Shown one piece after another: positions 25,958 through 35,446 of a DNA stretch of 64,000 nucleotides. Each line of letters opens with the position of its first letter. The first letter of the stretch is position 1. Made by a program: the position numbers and the translations under genes. The stretch comes from an uncultured Parabacteroides sp. (GTDB taxonomy: Bacteria > Bacteroidota > Bacteroidia > Bacteroidales > Tannerellaceae). The stretch spans positions 124,001 through 188,000 of the forward strand of contig CASFNG010000008.1 in assembly GCA_949296075.1 (NCBI GenBank), read 5' to 3'. The notes under the pieces were generated by a model. It saw only the letters and a program-made list of their open reading frames with translations. It was not told the DNA's origin and made no database searches.

Positions 25958-27625
25958 ATGGATTGGTTACTTGAGACGCTCACGGAACCCTCTATGATAC
26001 AGGCGGTGGCGATTATCTCCATAGTGGCCGCTGTCGGCGTATATTTAGGGAGACTCAAGCTATTCGGCATCTCATTAGGTATCACCTTCGTATTCTTCGC
26101 CGGCATTCTTGCCGGTCATCTGGGGATTACCGTCAACGAGGATATGCTAAATTTCGCCCAAAACTTCGGCTTGATCGTCTTTGTCTATACATTAGGGCTG
26201 CAAGTGGGGCCCGGATTCTTCGGCTCCTTGAAAAAAGGGGGAATGGAAATGAACATGATGGGGCTCGGAGTGATCGCGATCGGCCTGATCCTCACCCTGG
26301 TTTTCCACTGGGTCACGGGAATCTCCATCCCGGTGATGGTAGGGCTGCTTTCGGGGGCCGTCACGAACACGCCGGCTTTAGGAGCCGCCCAGCAGGCGCT
26401 TCTGCAAATGGACCCGACAGACATGAAGGATGTCACCGACATGGCGCTCGCCTGTGCCGTGACTTACCCATTGGGCGTGGTCGGGGTGATTCTCGCCATC
26501 ATCGTATTAAGGGCTTTGTTCGCGAGAAAAAAGCAGGAGGCGCACAAGGAACAAGATATGGGAACCAATATCGCGGAATTCCAAGTGCGTAATCCTTCCA
26601 TTTATGATAAGAGCATCCAGCAGGTCATGAAACTGACCGAGAAACACTTCGTGATCTCCCGCCTGTGGCGCGACGGGAAAGTAACGATCCCTACCTCAGA
26701 CACTTTCTTGAAAGAGGGGGATCACCTGCTCGTCATCTCCGTGAAGGCAGACGTGGAGGCGATCAAGGTACTGTTCGGAGAGCAGGAGAACAGGGATTGG
26801 AACAAGGAGGATATTGATTGGAACGCGATCGACAGCCAATTGATCTCGCGACGTATCGTGGTGACCCGTAACCGGATCAACGGGGTGAAGCTCGGATCTC
26901 TCCGGCTTCGTAACCTATATGGCATCAACATCACAAGGGTAAACCGTGCGGGGATCGACCTGCTTGCCTCACGCGACTTGCGGTTGCAGATAGGAGACCG
27001 GCTGACTATCGTGGGCGAGGCGAACGCAGTTAACAATGTCGGCAAGATCCTTGGTGACGAGCTTAAGCGACTGGACAACCCGAACCTGTTAGCGATCTTC
27101 GTGGGGCTCACGCTGGGTGTGCTGATCGGCTCCATCCCTATCGCCATTCCCGGCATGAGCACGCCAATCAAGTTAGGTATAGCGGGAGGCCCGATCATCG
27201 TGGGGATCCTGATGGGGGCTTTCGGCCCGAGGTTCCATCTCACGACTTACACGACCCAAAGCGCGAATCTCATGATGCGTCAATTCGGCATCGTGATCTA
27301 TCTCGCGGGCTTGGGTATCGACTCGGGCGCCCATTTCTTCGAGACCGTCTTCCGGACAGAGGGACTGGTATGGATCGGGGTCGGATTCCTGCTGACTCTT
27401 ATCCCGGTTTTGATCGTGGGATATATCGCTTCCCGATGGATGAAACTGGATTACGCCCACAACGTAGGGATGCTATGCGGAAGCATGGCGAACCCGATGG
27501 CCTTGAACTACGCGAATACGACCGTAGAGGGCGACGAACCTTCCGTATCGTACGCCACCGTCTACCCGTTGTCTATGTTTATCCGTGTGATTTCCGCACA
27601 GCTGTTGATTATGTTATTCACCTGA
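25958..27625 (+). CDS. Aspartate:alanine exchanger-family transporter (YidE/YbjL type)
   Basis: 555 residues. Two blocks of about five membrane helices each (residues about 15-190 and 375-550) share the duplicated Asp-Al_Ex pattern: FVYTLGLQVGPGFFGSLKKG in the first half and YLAGLGIDSGAHFFET in the second. SGAVTNTPALGAAQ and CGSMANPMALNYAN are matching Gly/Asn turns. The middle soluble part holds two TrkA-C (RCK_C) domains, each ending in a GDxL-type strand. Relatives include the AspT aspartate:alanine antiporter and uncharacterised YidE/YbjL proteins; the substrate here is not known. The RCK_C domains suggest control by a small ligand. The 3' end overlaps the converging methyltransferase gene by 12 bases. 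Confidence 0.9.
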   Translation: MDWLLETLTEPSMIQAVAIISIVAAVGVYLGRLKLFGISLGITFVFFAGILAGHLGITVNEDMLNFAQNFGLIVFVYTLGLQVGPGFFGSLKKGGMEMNMMGLGVIAIGLILTLVFHWVTGISIPVMVGLLSGAVTNTPALGAAQQALLQMDPTDMKDVTDMALACAVTYPLGVVGVILAIIVLRALFARKKQEAHKEQDMGTNIAEFQVRNPSIYDKSIQQVMKLTEKHFVISRLWRDGKVTIPTSDTFLKEGDHLLVISVKADVEAIKVLFGEQENRDWNKEDIDWNAIDSQLISRRIVVTRNRINGVKLGSLRLRNLYGINITRVNRAGIDLLASRDLRLQIGDRLTIVGEANAVNNVGKILGDELKRLDNPNLLAIFVGLTLGVLIGSIPIAIPGMSTPIKLGIAGGPIIVGILMGAFGPRFHLTTYTTQSANLMMRQFGIVIYLAGLGIDSGAHFFETVFRTEGLVWIGVGFLLTLIPVLIVGYIASRWMKLDYAHNVGMLCGSMANPMALNYANTTVEGDEPSVSYATVYPLSMFIRVISAQLLIMLFT

Positions 27626-28822
27626 CCGGGGCACTTTCCGCCCTTTAATCAAGACTTTTTCCCCGGATCCCAAAGTGGTGGCGAAGAGGTAAACATCCCC
27701 TCCGTCAGCTATTTTCGTACGTTTGCGCAACTCGTCCACGGAGAGGGGGAAATTACGTGCGGTAATATTCGCCCGGGGGATCTCCAAAGCCAGTTTTTTC
27801 CAGCGTTTCCCCGTGAGAGGGATCGCCTCCTCCACCGCGAACACACGCCCCGGAAAATCGGGCATCAACGTATCCGAGGTATACAGGTGGCTGCTTACGT
27901 GAAGCTTATCCAATCCGAACCGGGATGAGATCACCTTGAACGCGCCCGCCTTCAGGAGCGAGGCGTTCGGCTCATACAAATAATGCCCGACTGTCGCAGA
28001 TAGGGATACGGAAGCCTCCTGTTCCTCCCGCAAAGTGAAGGCGAACCGTTCGGATCTCCCCTCACCCAAAAAGTTCACGCACGTGACACGCGGATCCTGT
28101 TCATCCGTATCCCTCCTCATCTCAAACAGCAGTTCCTTGCAATCATTCTTCACGGAAAGGACGTGGATAGCTACCGTACCGGGTAACAGTCCGATCGTCT
28201 GGCGAATATCCGCCATAGGCGACAACTTGGCTACCACGGCCGGGGCGTGCCGGTACAGCAAAGGAAGCAAGACGGTCAGATCCGGCTCACAATCCCTCAG
28301 CGCGAAAACCCGCCTGTCCCCCGCCCCCCTACGAGCCGGATCCACATAAAAGAGATCGACATCCCCGATACGCTCCAGCAAGGCGGTAGAATCCCCGTTC
28401 AGCACCTCGACCCCGCCCATCCCCAGAAAAGCGAAGTTATGAGTCGCCGCCTCACAATAATCCGGGTTACGCTCGATATAAGTGACCCGGCCAGCCTTCT
28501 TGGAAAGAAAATAGGTATCCACTCCCAAGCCTCCCGTCAGGTCGCAAACATGAGAGCCCTCCGGGATCAAGCCTTGCTTATACGAGGCCGTCAGTTCCGA
28601 AGAGCACTGCTCCGCGGCGAGTTTGCCCGGATAGATCAACCGCTCCTCGCGGAACCATGAGGGCAGCTTGTCCTTGATCTGGCGGCGGGCCCGCAACTGA
28701 TCCACCACGAAAGGAATATCGATCCCCGGATAACGGGAGGCGGAAAGCAACAACCGATTCAAGTCATCGGCAGCATGTTCCCGCAAAAACAAAATAAGTT
28801 CGTCAGCTTTTTTCCGATCCAT
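27614..28822 (-). CDS. Class I SAM-dependent methyltransferase with THUMP-like domain
   Basis: 402 residues. The helical N-terminus (residues 1-90) is followed by a Rossmann methyltransferase core with motif I CDLTGGLGVDTYFLSKK, acidic ribose-binding YIERNPDYC, and the catalytic-loop-like YVDPARRGAGDRR. A C-terminal THUMP-like domain ends with the conserved block YLFATTLGSGEKVLI. It is related to the RNA/N6-methyltransferase group but lacks the NPPY box, so the target (rRNA, tRNA or protein) is uncertain. The stop lies 12 bases inside the end of the converging transporter gene. The promoter box at 28828-28835 leaves almost no leader. Confidence 0.88.
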   Translation of the reverse strand: MDRKKADELILFLREHAADDLNRLLLSASRYPGIDIPFVVDQLRARRQIKDKLPSWFREERLIYPGKLAAEQCSSELTASYKQGLIPEGSHVCDLTGGLGVDTYFLSKKAGRVTYIERNPDYCEAATHNFAFLGMGGVEVLNGDSTALLERIGDVDLFYVDPARRGAGDRRVFALRDCEPDLTVLLPLLYRHAPAVVAKLSPMADIRQTIGLLPGTVAIHVLSVKNDCKELLFEMRRDTDEQDPRVTCVNFLGEGRSERFAFTLREEQEASVSLSATVGHYLYEPNASLLKAGAFKVISSRFGLDKLHVSSHLYTSDTLMPDFPGRVFAVEEAIPLTGKRWKKLALEIPRANITARNFPLSVDELRKRTKIADGGDVYLFATTLGSGEKVLIKGRKVPRSGE

Positions 28823-28827
28823 GCCCG

Positions 28828-28835
28828 CGAAAATA
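28828..28835 (-). promoter_or_regulatory. -7 box just upstream of the THUMP-like methyltransferase
   Basis: Minus-strand TATTTTCG, five bases before the ATG. If used, the mRNA would be leaderless or nearly so. The remainder of the 28823-29107 gap shows no recognisable gene. Confidence 0.35.
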
Positions 28836-29042
28836 CGATTTTATCCGGATCATTTGGCAGACCCCAAATAAAGGAATCTCCCTATCTTAATTCTCCCAAC
28901 CACATCTTTCCTTAAGACAGGGCATGACCCGGGCAAGAAAGAATAATCTCACGAGCCAGGATGCGTCACTCAAACGCCAAGTGAAACTGGCATACTCCGG
29001 CAGAATATCTCCATACATTATAGATAAATAAAAGAAAATCCG

Positions 29043-29050
29043 TATATTTG
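29043..29050 (+). promoter_or_regulatory. -7 box of the carboxynorspermidine synthase-bcp-recA unit
   Basis: TATATTTG matches TAnnTTTG exactly, giving a leader of about 52 bases to the ATG at 29108. No clear -33 element was seen. Confidence 0.5.
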
Positions 29051-29107
29051 TCCATTGGTAAAGAACCTTGTAAACTATCTATTAACAAGATTTTAATTCG
29101 ATTAGTA

Positions 29108-30301
29108 ATGGGAAAAGTTTTAGTGATTGGCGCGGGAGGCGTAAGTACCGTAGCTGTTAAGAAAATAGCGATGAACGCGGATGTCTTCTCCGAGATCATG
29201 GTGGCGAGCCGCACGAAAAGCAAATGCGACAAGATCGCGGCCGACATCAAGAACGTGAACGTGCGAACCGCCCAAGTGGATGCGGACAACGTACAAGAGC
29301 TCATAGCCTTATTCAACGCCTTCAAGCCGGACTTAGTGGTAAACTTAGCCTTACCGTATCAGGATCTACATATCATGGACGCTTGCTTGGCGTATGGTGT
29401 CAGCTACTTGGACACGGCGAATTACGAGCCGCTGGATGAGGCGAAATACCAATACAGCTGGCAATGGGCATACAAGGATCGTTTCGAGAAGGCCGGGCTG
29501 ACCGCCATCTTGGGATGCGGCTTCGATCCGGGCGTCACGGGAGTATATACCGCCTATGCGGCGAAGCATCACTTCGACGAGATCCAGTACCTGGACATCG
29601 TGGATTGCAACGCCGGCGATCATCACAAGGCTTTCGCCACGAACTTCAACCCCGAGATCAACATCCGCGAGATCACGCAACGAGGCAAATATTTCGAGGA
29701 CGGGGAATGGAAAGAGACCGATCCGCTAAGCGTACATAAGCCGTTGAACTATCCGAACGTAGGGCCGAGAGAGTCTTACCTGATGTATCACGAGGAGCTG
29801 GAGAGCTTGACAAAGAACTTCCCCACCATCAAGCGGGCCCGCTTCTGGATGACTTTCGGACAGGAGTACCTCACCCACCTGCGCGTGATCCAGAATATCG
29901 GGATGGCAAGCATCAAACCGGTCAATTACAACGGGCAGGAGATCGTACCGATCCAATTCTTGAAAGCGGTCTTGCCGAATCCCGGCGATCTGGGCGAGAA
30001 CTATACGGGAGAGACATCCATCGGCTGCCGTATCCGAGGCTTGAAGGATGGGAAAGAACGGACTTATTACGTATATAATAATTGCAGCCATCAAGCGGCT
30101 TATCAAGAGACCGGGGCGCAAGGCGTAAGCTACACGACGGGAGTCCCCGCCATGATCGGGGCGAAATTGTTCATGCAAGGCGTATGGAGAAAACCGGGCG
30201 TATGGAACGTGGAGGAGTTTGATCCGGATCCCTTCATGAAAGAGCTGAACGAGCAAGGATTGCCTTGGCATGAGTTGTTCGATGTCGATCTGGAACTATA
30301 A
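29108..30301 (+). CDS. Carboxynorspermidine synthase (saccharopine dehydrogenase family)
   Basis: 397 residues from ATG 29108. The N-terminal Rossmann motif is GKVLVIGAGGVSTVAVKK, then ASRTKSKCDKIA. The substrate domain carries ILGCGFDPGVTGVY, DCNAGDHHKAFATNFNPEIN and SYTTGVPAMIGA, a set I recognise from Vibrio carboxynorspermidine dehydrogenase rather than true saccharopine dehydrogenase. The reaction is NADPH-dependent condensation of aspartate-semialdehyde with diaminopropane or putrescine, giving carboxy(nor)spermidine on the alternative spermidine route. The partner decarboxylase is not in the window. It is the first gene of a unit with bcp and recA (gaps of 35 and 10 bases). Confidence 0.88.
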   Translation: MGKVLVIGAGGVSTVAVKKIAMNADVFSEIMVASRTKSKCDKIAADIKNVNVRTAQVDADNVQELIALFNAFKPDLVVNLALPYQDLHIMDACLAYGVSYLDTANYEPLDEAKYQYSWQWAYKDRFEKAGLTAILGCGFDPGVTGVYTAYAAKHHFDEIQYLDIVDCNAGDHHKAFATNFNPEINIREITQRGKYFEDGEWKETDPLSVHKPLNYPNVGPRESYLMYHEELESLTKNFPTIKRARFWMTFGQEYLTHLRVIQNIGMASIKPVNYNGQEIVPIQFLKAVLPNPGDLGENYTGETSIGCRIRGLKDGKERTYYVYNNCSHQAAYQETGAQGVSYTTGVPAMIGAKLFMQGVWRKPGVWNVEEFDPDPFMKELNEQGLPWHELFDVDLEL

Positions 30302-30336
30302 TATACGACCAATACAATAACGTCAAACATAGGACT

Positions 30337-30795
30337 ATGGCAATACAAGTAGGAGATAAAGCACCTGAGATATTAGGGAAAGACCAAGACGGGAACGAGT
30401 TGAGACTATCGGATTTCAAAGGGAAAAAGTTGGCACTCTACTTCTACCCGAAAGACAACACCAGCGGCTGCAGGGCGGAGGCGTGCAGCCTGCGAGATGG
30501 CTACAAGGAATTACAAGCCGCAGGCTATGAGGTTGTCGGAGTGAGCAAGGATAGCGCGAAATCTCATCAGGGATTCATCGCTAAGCAAGAACTCCCCTTC
30601 AAACTCATCGCCGATACGGAAACAACCTTGCAGCAAGAGTTCGGGGTCTGGGCCGAGAAGAAAATGTACGGACGCTCATACATGGGAACGCTCCGTACCA
30701 CCTTTATCATTAACGAGGAAGGTATCGTCACCCATATTATCGGGCCAAAGGAGGTAAAGACAAAAGACCATGCCAATCAAATCCTTAATCTATAA
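30337..30795 (+). CDS. bcp: Thioredoxin-dependent thiol peroxidase (Bcp)
   Basis: 152 residues. Peroxiredoxin fold with LALYFYPKDNTSGCRAEACS: Cys45 is the peroxidatic cysteine and Cys50 the nearby resolving cysteine typical of atypical two-cysteine Bcp/PrxQ enzymes. The usual TPGC is TSGC here. It reduces hydroperoxides in the cytoplasm using thioredoxin. Placed 35 bases after carboxynorspermidine synthase and 10 bases before recA, so polyamine supply, peroxide defence and DNA repair share a transcript. Confidence 0.95.
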   Translation: MAIQVGDKAPEILGKDQDGNELRLSDFKGKKLALYFYPKDNTSGCRAEACSLRDGYKELQAAGYEVVGVSKDSAKSHQGFIAKQELPFKLIADTETTLQQEFGVWAEKKMYGRSYMGTLRTTFIINEEGIVTHIIGPKEVKTKDHANQILNL

Positions 30796-30805
30796 TAAAT
30801 AAGTA

Positions 30806-31858
30806 ATGGCAAAAGAAGATTTATTTGAGGAAGGCGCTCAGGCGACAGGCGGTAAGCCGGCCGTGAACGCCGATAAGTTAAAAGCGCTCCGTGCGGCGAT
30901 GGACAAGATCGAGAAGAACTACGGGAAAGGTTCGATCATGAAATTAGGCGACGAGAACATCGAGAATATCGAGGTAATCCCGACGGGTTCCATCGCCTTA
31001 AACGCCGCGTTGGGGGTAGGAGGCTATCCAAGGGGAAGGATCATCGAGATCTATGGCCCGGAGTCATCCGGAAAAACGACATTGGCGATCCATGCGATCG
31101 CGGAAGCGCAGAAGCTCGGCGGAATAGCCGCCTTCATCGACGCGGAACATGCCTTCGACCGTTTTTATGCGGAGAAGTTAGGCGTGGACGTGGAGAACCT
31201 CTGGATTTCCCAACCGGATAACGGGGAACAGGCTCTTGAGATAGCGGAACAATTGATCCGTTCATCCGCGGTTGACATTATCGTGATCGACTCCGTGGCA
31301 GCCTTGACGCCCAAAGCGGAGATAGAAGGCGATATGGGAGACAGCAAGATGGGATTACAGGCCAGGTTGATGTCACAGGCCTTACGAAAACTGACAGCCG
31401 CGATCAACAAGACCAACACGACTTGCATTTTTATCAACCAATTACGTGACAAAATCGGAGTCATGTTCGGGAACCCGGAGACGACTACGGGAGGTAACGC
31501 GCTCAAGTTCTATGCGTCAGTTCGCTTGGATATTCGCCGTATCGGGCAGTTGAAAGACGGGGATGAGGTAAGAGGGAACCAAGTCCGTGTCAAGGTGGTA
31601 AAGAACAAGGTGGCTCCTCCTTTCCGGAAAGCGGAATTCGATGTCATGTTCGGCGAGGGGATCTCTAAGTCTGGAGAGATCATTGACTTAGGTACAGAGC
31701 TGAATATCATCAAGAAGAGCGGTTCGTGGTACAGCTATAACGACACGAAGTTAGGCCAAGGACGTGACGCGGCCAAGCAATGCGTAGCGGACAATCCGGA
31801 ATTGGCGGAAGAGCTTGCCGGGCTTATATCCGAGGCATTAAAGACAACCAAGCAATAA
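30806..31858 (+). CDS. recA: Recombinase RecA
   Basis: 350 residues. The Walker A motif [10 protein letters not shown] has Lys90. Also visible are the Walker B segment [15 protein letters not shown], the L1/L2 DNA-binding loops around [15 protein letters not shown] and [20 protein letters not shown], and the standard C-terminal domain. The N-terminus carries a short extra lead ([17 protein letters not shown]) typical of Bacteroidetes RecA. No LexA-type box was recognised upstream. RecA filaments pair homologous DNA and stimulate the SOS response where one exists. Confidence 0.98.
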   Translation: MAKEDLFEEGAQATGGKPAVNADKLKALRAAMDKIEKNYGKGSIMKLGDENIENIEVIPTGSIALNAALGVGGYPRGRIIEIYGPESSGKTTLAIHAIAEAQKLGGIAAFIDAEHAFDRFYAEKLGVDVENLWISQPDNGEQALEIAEQLIRSSAVDIIVIDSVAALTPKAEIEGDMGDSKMGLQARLMSQALRKLTAAINKTNTTCIFINQLRDKIGVMFGNPETTTGGNALKFYASVRLDIRRIGQLKDGDEVRGNQVRVKVVKNKVAPPFRKAEFDVMFGEGISKSGEIIDLGTELNIIKKSGSWYSYNDTKLGQGRDAAKQCVADNPELAEELAGLISEALKTTKQ

Positions 31859-31863
31859 AGACG

Positions 31864-31881
31864 GGGGAGAATATTCTCCCC
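31864..31881 (+). terminator. 18-bp perfect palindrome after recA
   Basis: GGGGAGAAT followed directly by ATTCTCCCC, with flanking AGAC and GTCT that extend the pairing. It begins six bases after the recA stop and lacks a strong T tract. It may partly terminate or stabilise the recA message before the downstream glycan genes. Confidence 0.5.
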
Positions 31882-31901
31882 TTGTCTGTAACAGGCAACG
31901 A

Positions 31902-32855
31902 ATGACCGACAAAGACAAATATCGTCAGCTTTGCGAGCGGGAAGAGAGCATCCCTATCTTTTCGAGGGACTGGTGGCTGGATGCGGTCTGCGGGGAAAGT
32001 CATTGGGAGGCCTTGCTGATCGAACGGAACGGACAGATACAGGCGTCCCTCCCGCTTTACCTGCCCTTACGCGACATTGTCTCCATGCCTTCCTATACCC
32101 AGACAATGGGGCCTTGGCTATCGGCCGTTTCCCCTGACACGAAATATACGACCGCATTAGGACGAAATCAAGAACTATGCCGTTCATTTACGGAAAAATT
32201 GCGACATTTCCCGCATTTCCTGCAGAACTTCCATTACGACATCACGGACTGGCTCCCGTTTTATTGGGCGGGATACAGACAAACCACCCGTTACACCTAT
32301 CTGCTGAGAGGAATAGGCGACCAAAAAGCGCTTTGGGGGAACATGAGCCCCAACATCAGGCGGAACATAGCGAAAGCTCAAGATAAATACCATCTATCCG
32401 TACGGAAAGGGATCGCCACGGACGAGTTTCTCGCCATACAAGCCCAGTCATTCGCACGTCAAGGTCTACGAATAAAGGCAGACCAAAGAGCATTGAAGAA
32501 CTTGATCGAGACCTGCAAACGGAGGAATCAAGGAGACTTGTGGGGAGGATACGACCAAAATGGTCGCTTGCACGCCGCGGCATTCGTGGTTTGGCAAAAA
32601 CGATCCGCCCATTACATCGCCGGGGGGAGCGATCCAGCCCACCGTGACTCAGGAGCGCAGAGCCTTGTCTTATGGGAATGCATCCGGTTTGCTTCCCAAC
32701 ATACCGACCTATTTGACTTCGAAGGCTCCATGCTCCCGGGCGTAGAGCGCTTTTTCAGGGAATTCGGGGCTGTTCAAACACCATTCTTCACAATATCTAA
32801 GGGAAAATTGAGTTTATTAGATAGAGTGCGCGTCAAATTAAGCAAATGGACATGA
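31902..32855 (+). CDS. FemAB/BioF2-like acyltransferase (GNAT fold)
   Basis: 317 residues. The second half has the acetyltransferase_6-type pattern: NMSPNIRRNIAKAQDKYHLSVRK, GGYDQNGRLHAAAFVVW, YIAGGSDPAHRDSGAQSLVLW and DFEGSMLPGVERFFREFGA. This family includes FemX-like peptide-bridge enzymes and acyltransferases working on surface glycans. The N-terminal half (SRDWWLDAVCGE) is the matching first GNAT-like lobe. Most likely it attaches an amino acid or acyl group to a glycan made by the genes that follow. It begins 43 bases after recA and overlaps the next gene by a few bases. Confidence 0.8.
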   Translation: MTDKDKYRQLCEREESIPIFSRDWWLDAVCGESHWEALLIERNGQIQASLPLYLPLRDIVSMPSYTQTMGPWLSAVSPDTKYTTALGRNQELCRSFTEKLRHFPHFLQNFHYDITDWLPFYWAGYRQTTRYTYLLRGIGDQKALWGNMSPNIRRNIAKAQDKYHLSVRKGIATDEFLAIQAQSFARQGLRIKADQRALKNLIETCKRRNQGDLWGGYDQNGRLHAAAFVVWQKRSAHYIAGGSDPAHRDSGAQSLVLWECIRFASQHTDLFDFEGSMLPGVERFFREFGAVQTPFFTISKGKLSLLDRVRVKLSKWT

Positions 32856-34180
32856 GGAACAGGATGCTACATTATATCATACGTTTCCTGGCAGGAGACA
32901 ACCTGCCCAGCGAACTGGTGGAGACAATCGGCTACACGTCGGACCCGAACCAATTCGACCGTTATAACGTAGTCATTATCCCATCCGGCTTCTTTGATGA
33001 GCAGACTTACGGCACGCCCGGCTCGCTACCCCAATTGCCCTTGAAAGAGGTGCATGGCATCCCCTTATTGTTCGGTTCCCCGAAAGAGGAATGGGTGGGC
33101 GACACCTGGGTAGTCCACGCCGACATTATCGCCAGTACCTATTTCTTGATCTCCCGGTACGAGGAGATCATGAGGCGCGACCTCCGGGATGAGCACGGAC
33201 GATTCCCAGGGAAAGCCTCCTTACCTTACCGGGCCGGTTTCATCGACCGCCCGATCGTGGACGAGTACCGGCTGTTATTGCATGGCTGGCTCCGGCAAAC
33301 CAGGCTGCACGTTCCCGAGATCAAACGGAAAATCAAGCGAATATATCTCACGCACGACGTGGATGCCCCTACCCTATACCGTTCGTGGAAAGGGTTCGTA
33401 CGGTCGCTGCTCAATAAGCGGGGCCTCCTTAAATCCATACAAGGCAAGTTCGGGAAATTAGATGAGGATCCTTTTTATACTTTCCCTTGGATATTTTATC
33501 AAAACAACCGCATGCTTCAATCGGCAGGTCAAAAGCGATGTCAGCCTATCCTCTTCATCAAAGGTGGAGGTAAAGCCTCGCAGGACAAACCGCATTACGA
33601 CCTGCGCGATAAAGACATACGCACGCTAATAAAAAACGCTTTAGAGCACAATATAACGATCGGGCTTCATAGCAGTTACCAAGCGGGAGCCGATCCTTCC
33701 CTCATCCAGAAGGAAAAGAGATGGCTGGAGCGCAACATACGGAAAAGTGTCCGCTTCAATCGCCATCACTTCCTGAGAGGACGTGAACCGGAAGATATGG
33801 ATCAGTTGGAGGCCGCCGACCTGACGGACGATTTCACGATGGGATACGCGGACATCGCGGGTTTCCGCTTGGGGACCTGTTACCCTGTCCGCTGGATCAA
33901 CCCGATCACTCGCAGGCTATCCCCCTTGATCCTGCATCCGCTCATAGCGATGGATCGCACATTAGAGTCACCGAAATACATGGGTTTAGACTACGAGCAA
34001 GCCTTAGCCTATTGCAGGGATCTGATCAATAAGGTACGAGAGGTCGGCGGTGAGTTGGTGTTACTCTGGCATAACGATGCCGTGAGAGAGGATTCCAGCG
34101 GCTATCAACGCAAATTATATGCGCAGATAATGAGCGATTTATCGCAGTCCATATCATCTCACTTGATAAAATCAACCTGA
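32846..34180 (+). CDS. Polysaccharide deacetylase-like protein (NodB-like fold)
   Basis: 444 residues (442 if the second ATG at 32852 is used, which gives the common ATGA overlap with the acyltransferase stop). An N-terminal region of about 160 residues (DUF7033-like) precedes the catalytic-like domain with KRIYLTHDVDAPTL (paired Asp of NodB enzymes), ITIGLHSSYQAG for the metal-binding His, and VRFNRHHFLRG. The C-terminal LVLLWHNDAV supplies the last His. It would remove acetyl groups from, or otherwise process, a lipid-linked or surface glycan. No signal peptide is evident, so it may act in the cytoplasm on intermediates. Its closeness to two GT4 genes supports a glycan role. Confidence 0.8.
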   Translation: MDMRNRMLHYIIRFLAGDNLPSELVETIGYTSDPNQFDRYNVVIIPSGFFDEQTYGTPGSLPQLPLKEVHGIPLLFGSPKEEWVGDTWVVHADIIASTYFLISRYEEIMRRDLRDEHGRFPGKASLPYRAGFIDRPIVDEYRLLLHGWLRQTRLHVPEIKRKIKRIYLTHDVDAPTLYRSWKGFVRSLLNKRGLLKSIQGKFGKLDEDPFYTFPWIFYQNNRMLQSAGQKRCQPILFIKGGGKASQDKPHYDLRDKDIRTLIKNALEHNITIGLHSSYQAGADPSLIQKEKRWLERNIRKSVRFNRHHFLRGREPEDMDQLEAADLTDDFTMGYADIAGFRLGTCYPVRWINPITRRLSPLILHPLIAMDRTLESPKYMGLDYEQALAYCRDLINKVREVGGELVLLWHNDAVREDSSGYQRKLYAQIMSDLSQSISSHLIKST

Positions 34181-34196
34181 TTAGACCCATTATTCG

Positions 34197-35441
34197 ATGA
34201 ATAAACTTCTTATCCTTTGTGATATGTTCCCCCCGGCATTCGCCCCACGCATGGGTTATTTATGCAAATACCTAAAGCGGATGGGCTGGGAAATCACCGT
34301 AGTCACCGAGTATATCGAAGATGACACCTTTCGTTTTCTCGCGGAGAACGCGAAGGTGACATACATCGATTTTTACCCACGTCGGAATGGCTCCCGGATC
34401 CTCCGCCGGGCAGAATGGCTGTGGGTCATGCTGCTCGATCTCCTATTCCACTACAAAGATTGGAGAACGGCCCGGGTTTGTCGCCCTCTTTTACAAGCGA
34501 ACAAATACAAATGCATCTTATGCAGTACCTATCGCACCTATCCGCTGACCGCCGCACGGAAGTTGTCTAAACGGTTCAACCTTCCTTTCGTGGCGGATTT
34601 GCGCGACATCATCGAGCAATATCCATCCAACGAATATATCTCTCACCGGTTCAACATCAGACCTCGATGGCTAAACACGCTTATCACCAAACTGTTCCGC
34701 CATCGGCTGCTGAGAGACCGGAACAAGGCATTGCGGGAAGCCCGTTACATCACGACAGTCTCCCCGTGGCATGTGCAGACACTCCGGCCATACAATCCCA
34801 ACGTACGATTAATTTACAACGGGTACGATCCGGATATGTTCTACCCGCAAGCGATCAAGAATGAGCAATTCTGGATCACCTATACCGGACGATTGCTGAG
34901 CATAGCGATACGGAATCCGGATTTGCTCTTCGAGGCGATCCGCCGCTTGGCGAACGATCGTGTCATCGATCCCGCGCTTTTCCGGGTAGTATGGTATATG
35001 GACGAGAAATCCCACGCCCTGATCCGGCAGGAGGCCAAACGCCACAAGGTAGAAGAGTTCATGGATTATCACGATTACGTTCCGGCGTCCGAGATCCCGT
35101 TCATCTTGAATAAGAGTTCCGTGCTGCTGTCATTGGCCAACAAGTCTGGATCTTCCGGTCCAAAGGGGATCATGACTACCAAATTCTTCGAGTTCTTGGC
35201 CGTGGAGAAGCCGATCTTATGTGTCCGAAGCGACGAGGCTTGCCTCGCCGAGGCCATCCGGGAGACAAATTCCGGACTGGCGGCCACCCAAATGGGCGAG
35301 GTCTACGACTTCTTAAAGAGGCAATACGAGACTTGGGAAGAGCAAGGATACACCTCGATCTCCGTCAATAAGGAAAAGCGGATCAAGTACTCGCGCGAAG
35401 AGCAAGCCAAACAATTCGCCCAACTTTTCGAGGAACTTTAA
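34197..35441 (+). CDS. Glycosyltransferase family 4
   Basis: 414 residues, GT-B fold. The N-terminal nucleotide-free domain begins LLILCDMFPPAFAPRMGYLCKY; FVADLRDIIEQYP and ITTVSPWHVQTL follow. The linker RLIYNGYDPDMFYP is a typical GT4 hinge. The C-terminal donor-binding domain has ITYTGRLLS and GIMTTKFFEFLAVEKPIL with the Glu of the E-x7-E motif. The sugar is unknown. It sits third in a five-gene unit, 16 bases after the deacetylase, and precedes another glycosyltransferase by five bases. Confidence 0.88.
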   Translation: MNKLLILCDMFPPAFAPRMGYLCKYLKRMGWEITVVTEYIEDDTFRFLAENAKVTYIDFYPRRNGSRILRRAEWLWVMLLDLLFHYKDWRTARVCRPLLQANKYKCILCSTYRTYPLTAARKLSKRFNLPFVADLRDIIEQYPSNEYISHRFNIRPRWLNTLITKLFRHRLLRDRNKALREARYITTVSPWHVQTLRPYNPNVRLIYNGYDPDMFYPQAIKNEQFWITYTGRLLSIAIRNPDLLFEAIRRLANDRVIDPALFRVVWYMDEKSHALIRQEAKRHKVEEFMDYHDYVPASEIPFILNKSSVLLSLANKSGSSGPKGIMTTKFFEFLAVEKPILCVRSDEACLAEAIRETNSGLAATQMGEVYDFLKRQYETWEEQGYTSISVNKEKRIKYSREEQAKQFAQLFEEL

Positions 35442-35446
35442 ATGAC

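Noticed and set aside
27614..27625. 12-base overlap of two converging genes as a special feature
   Set aside because: Short 3' overlaps of this size are common, and both C-termini look normal.
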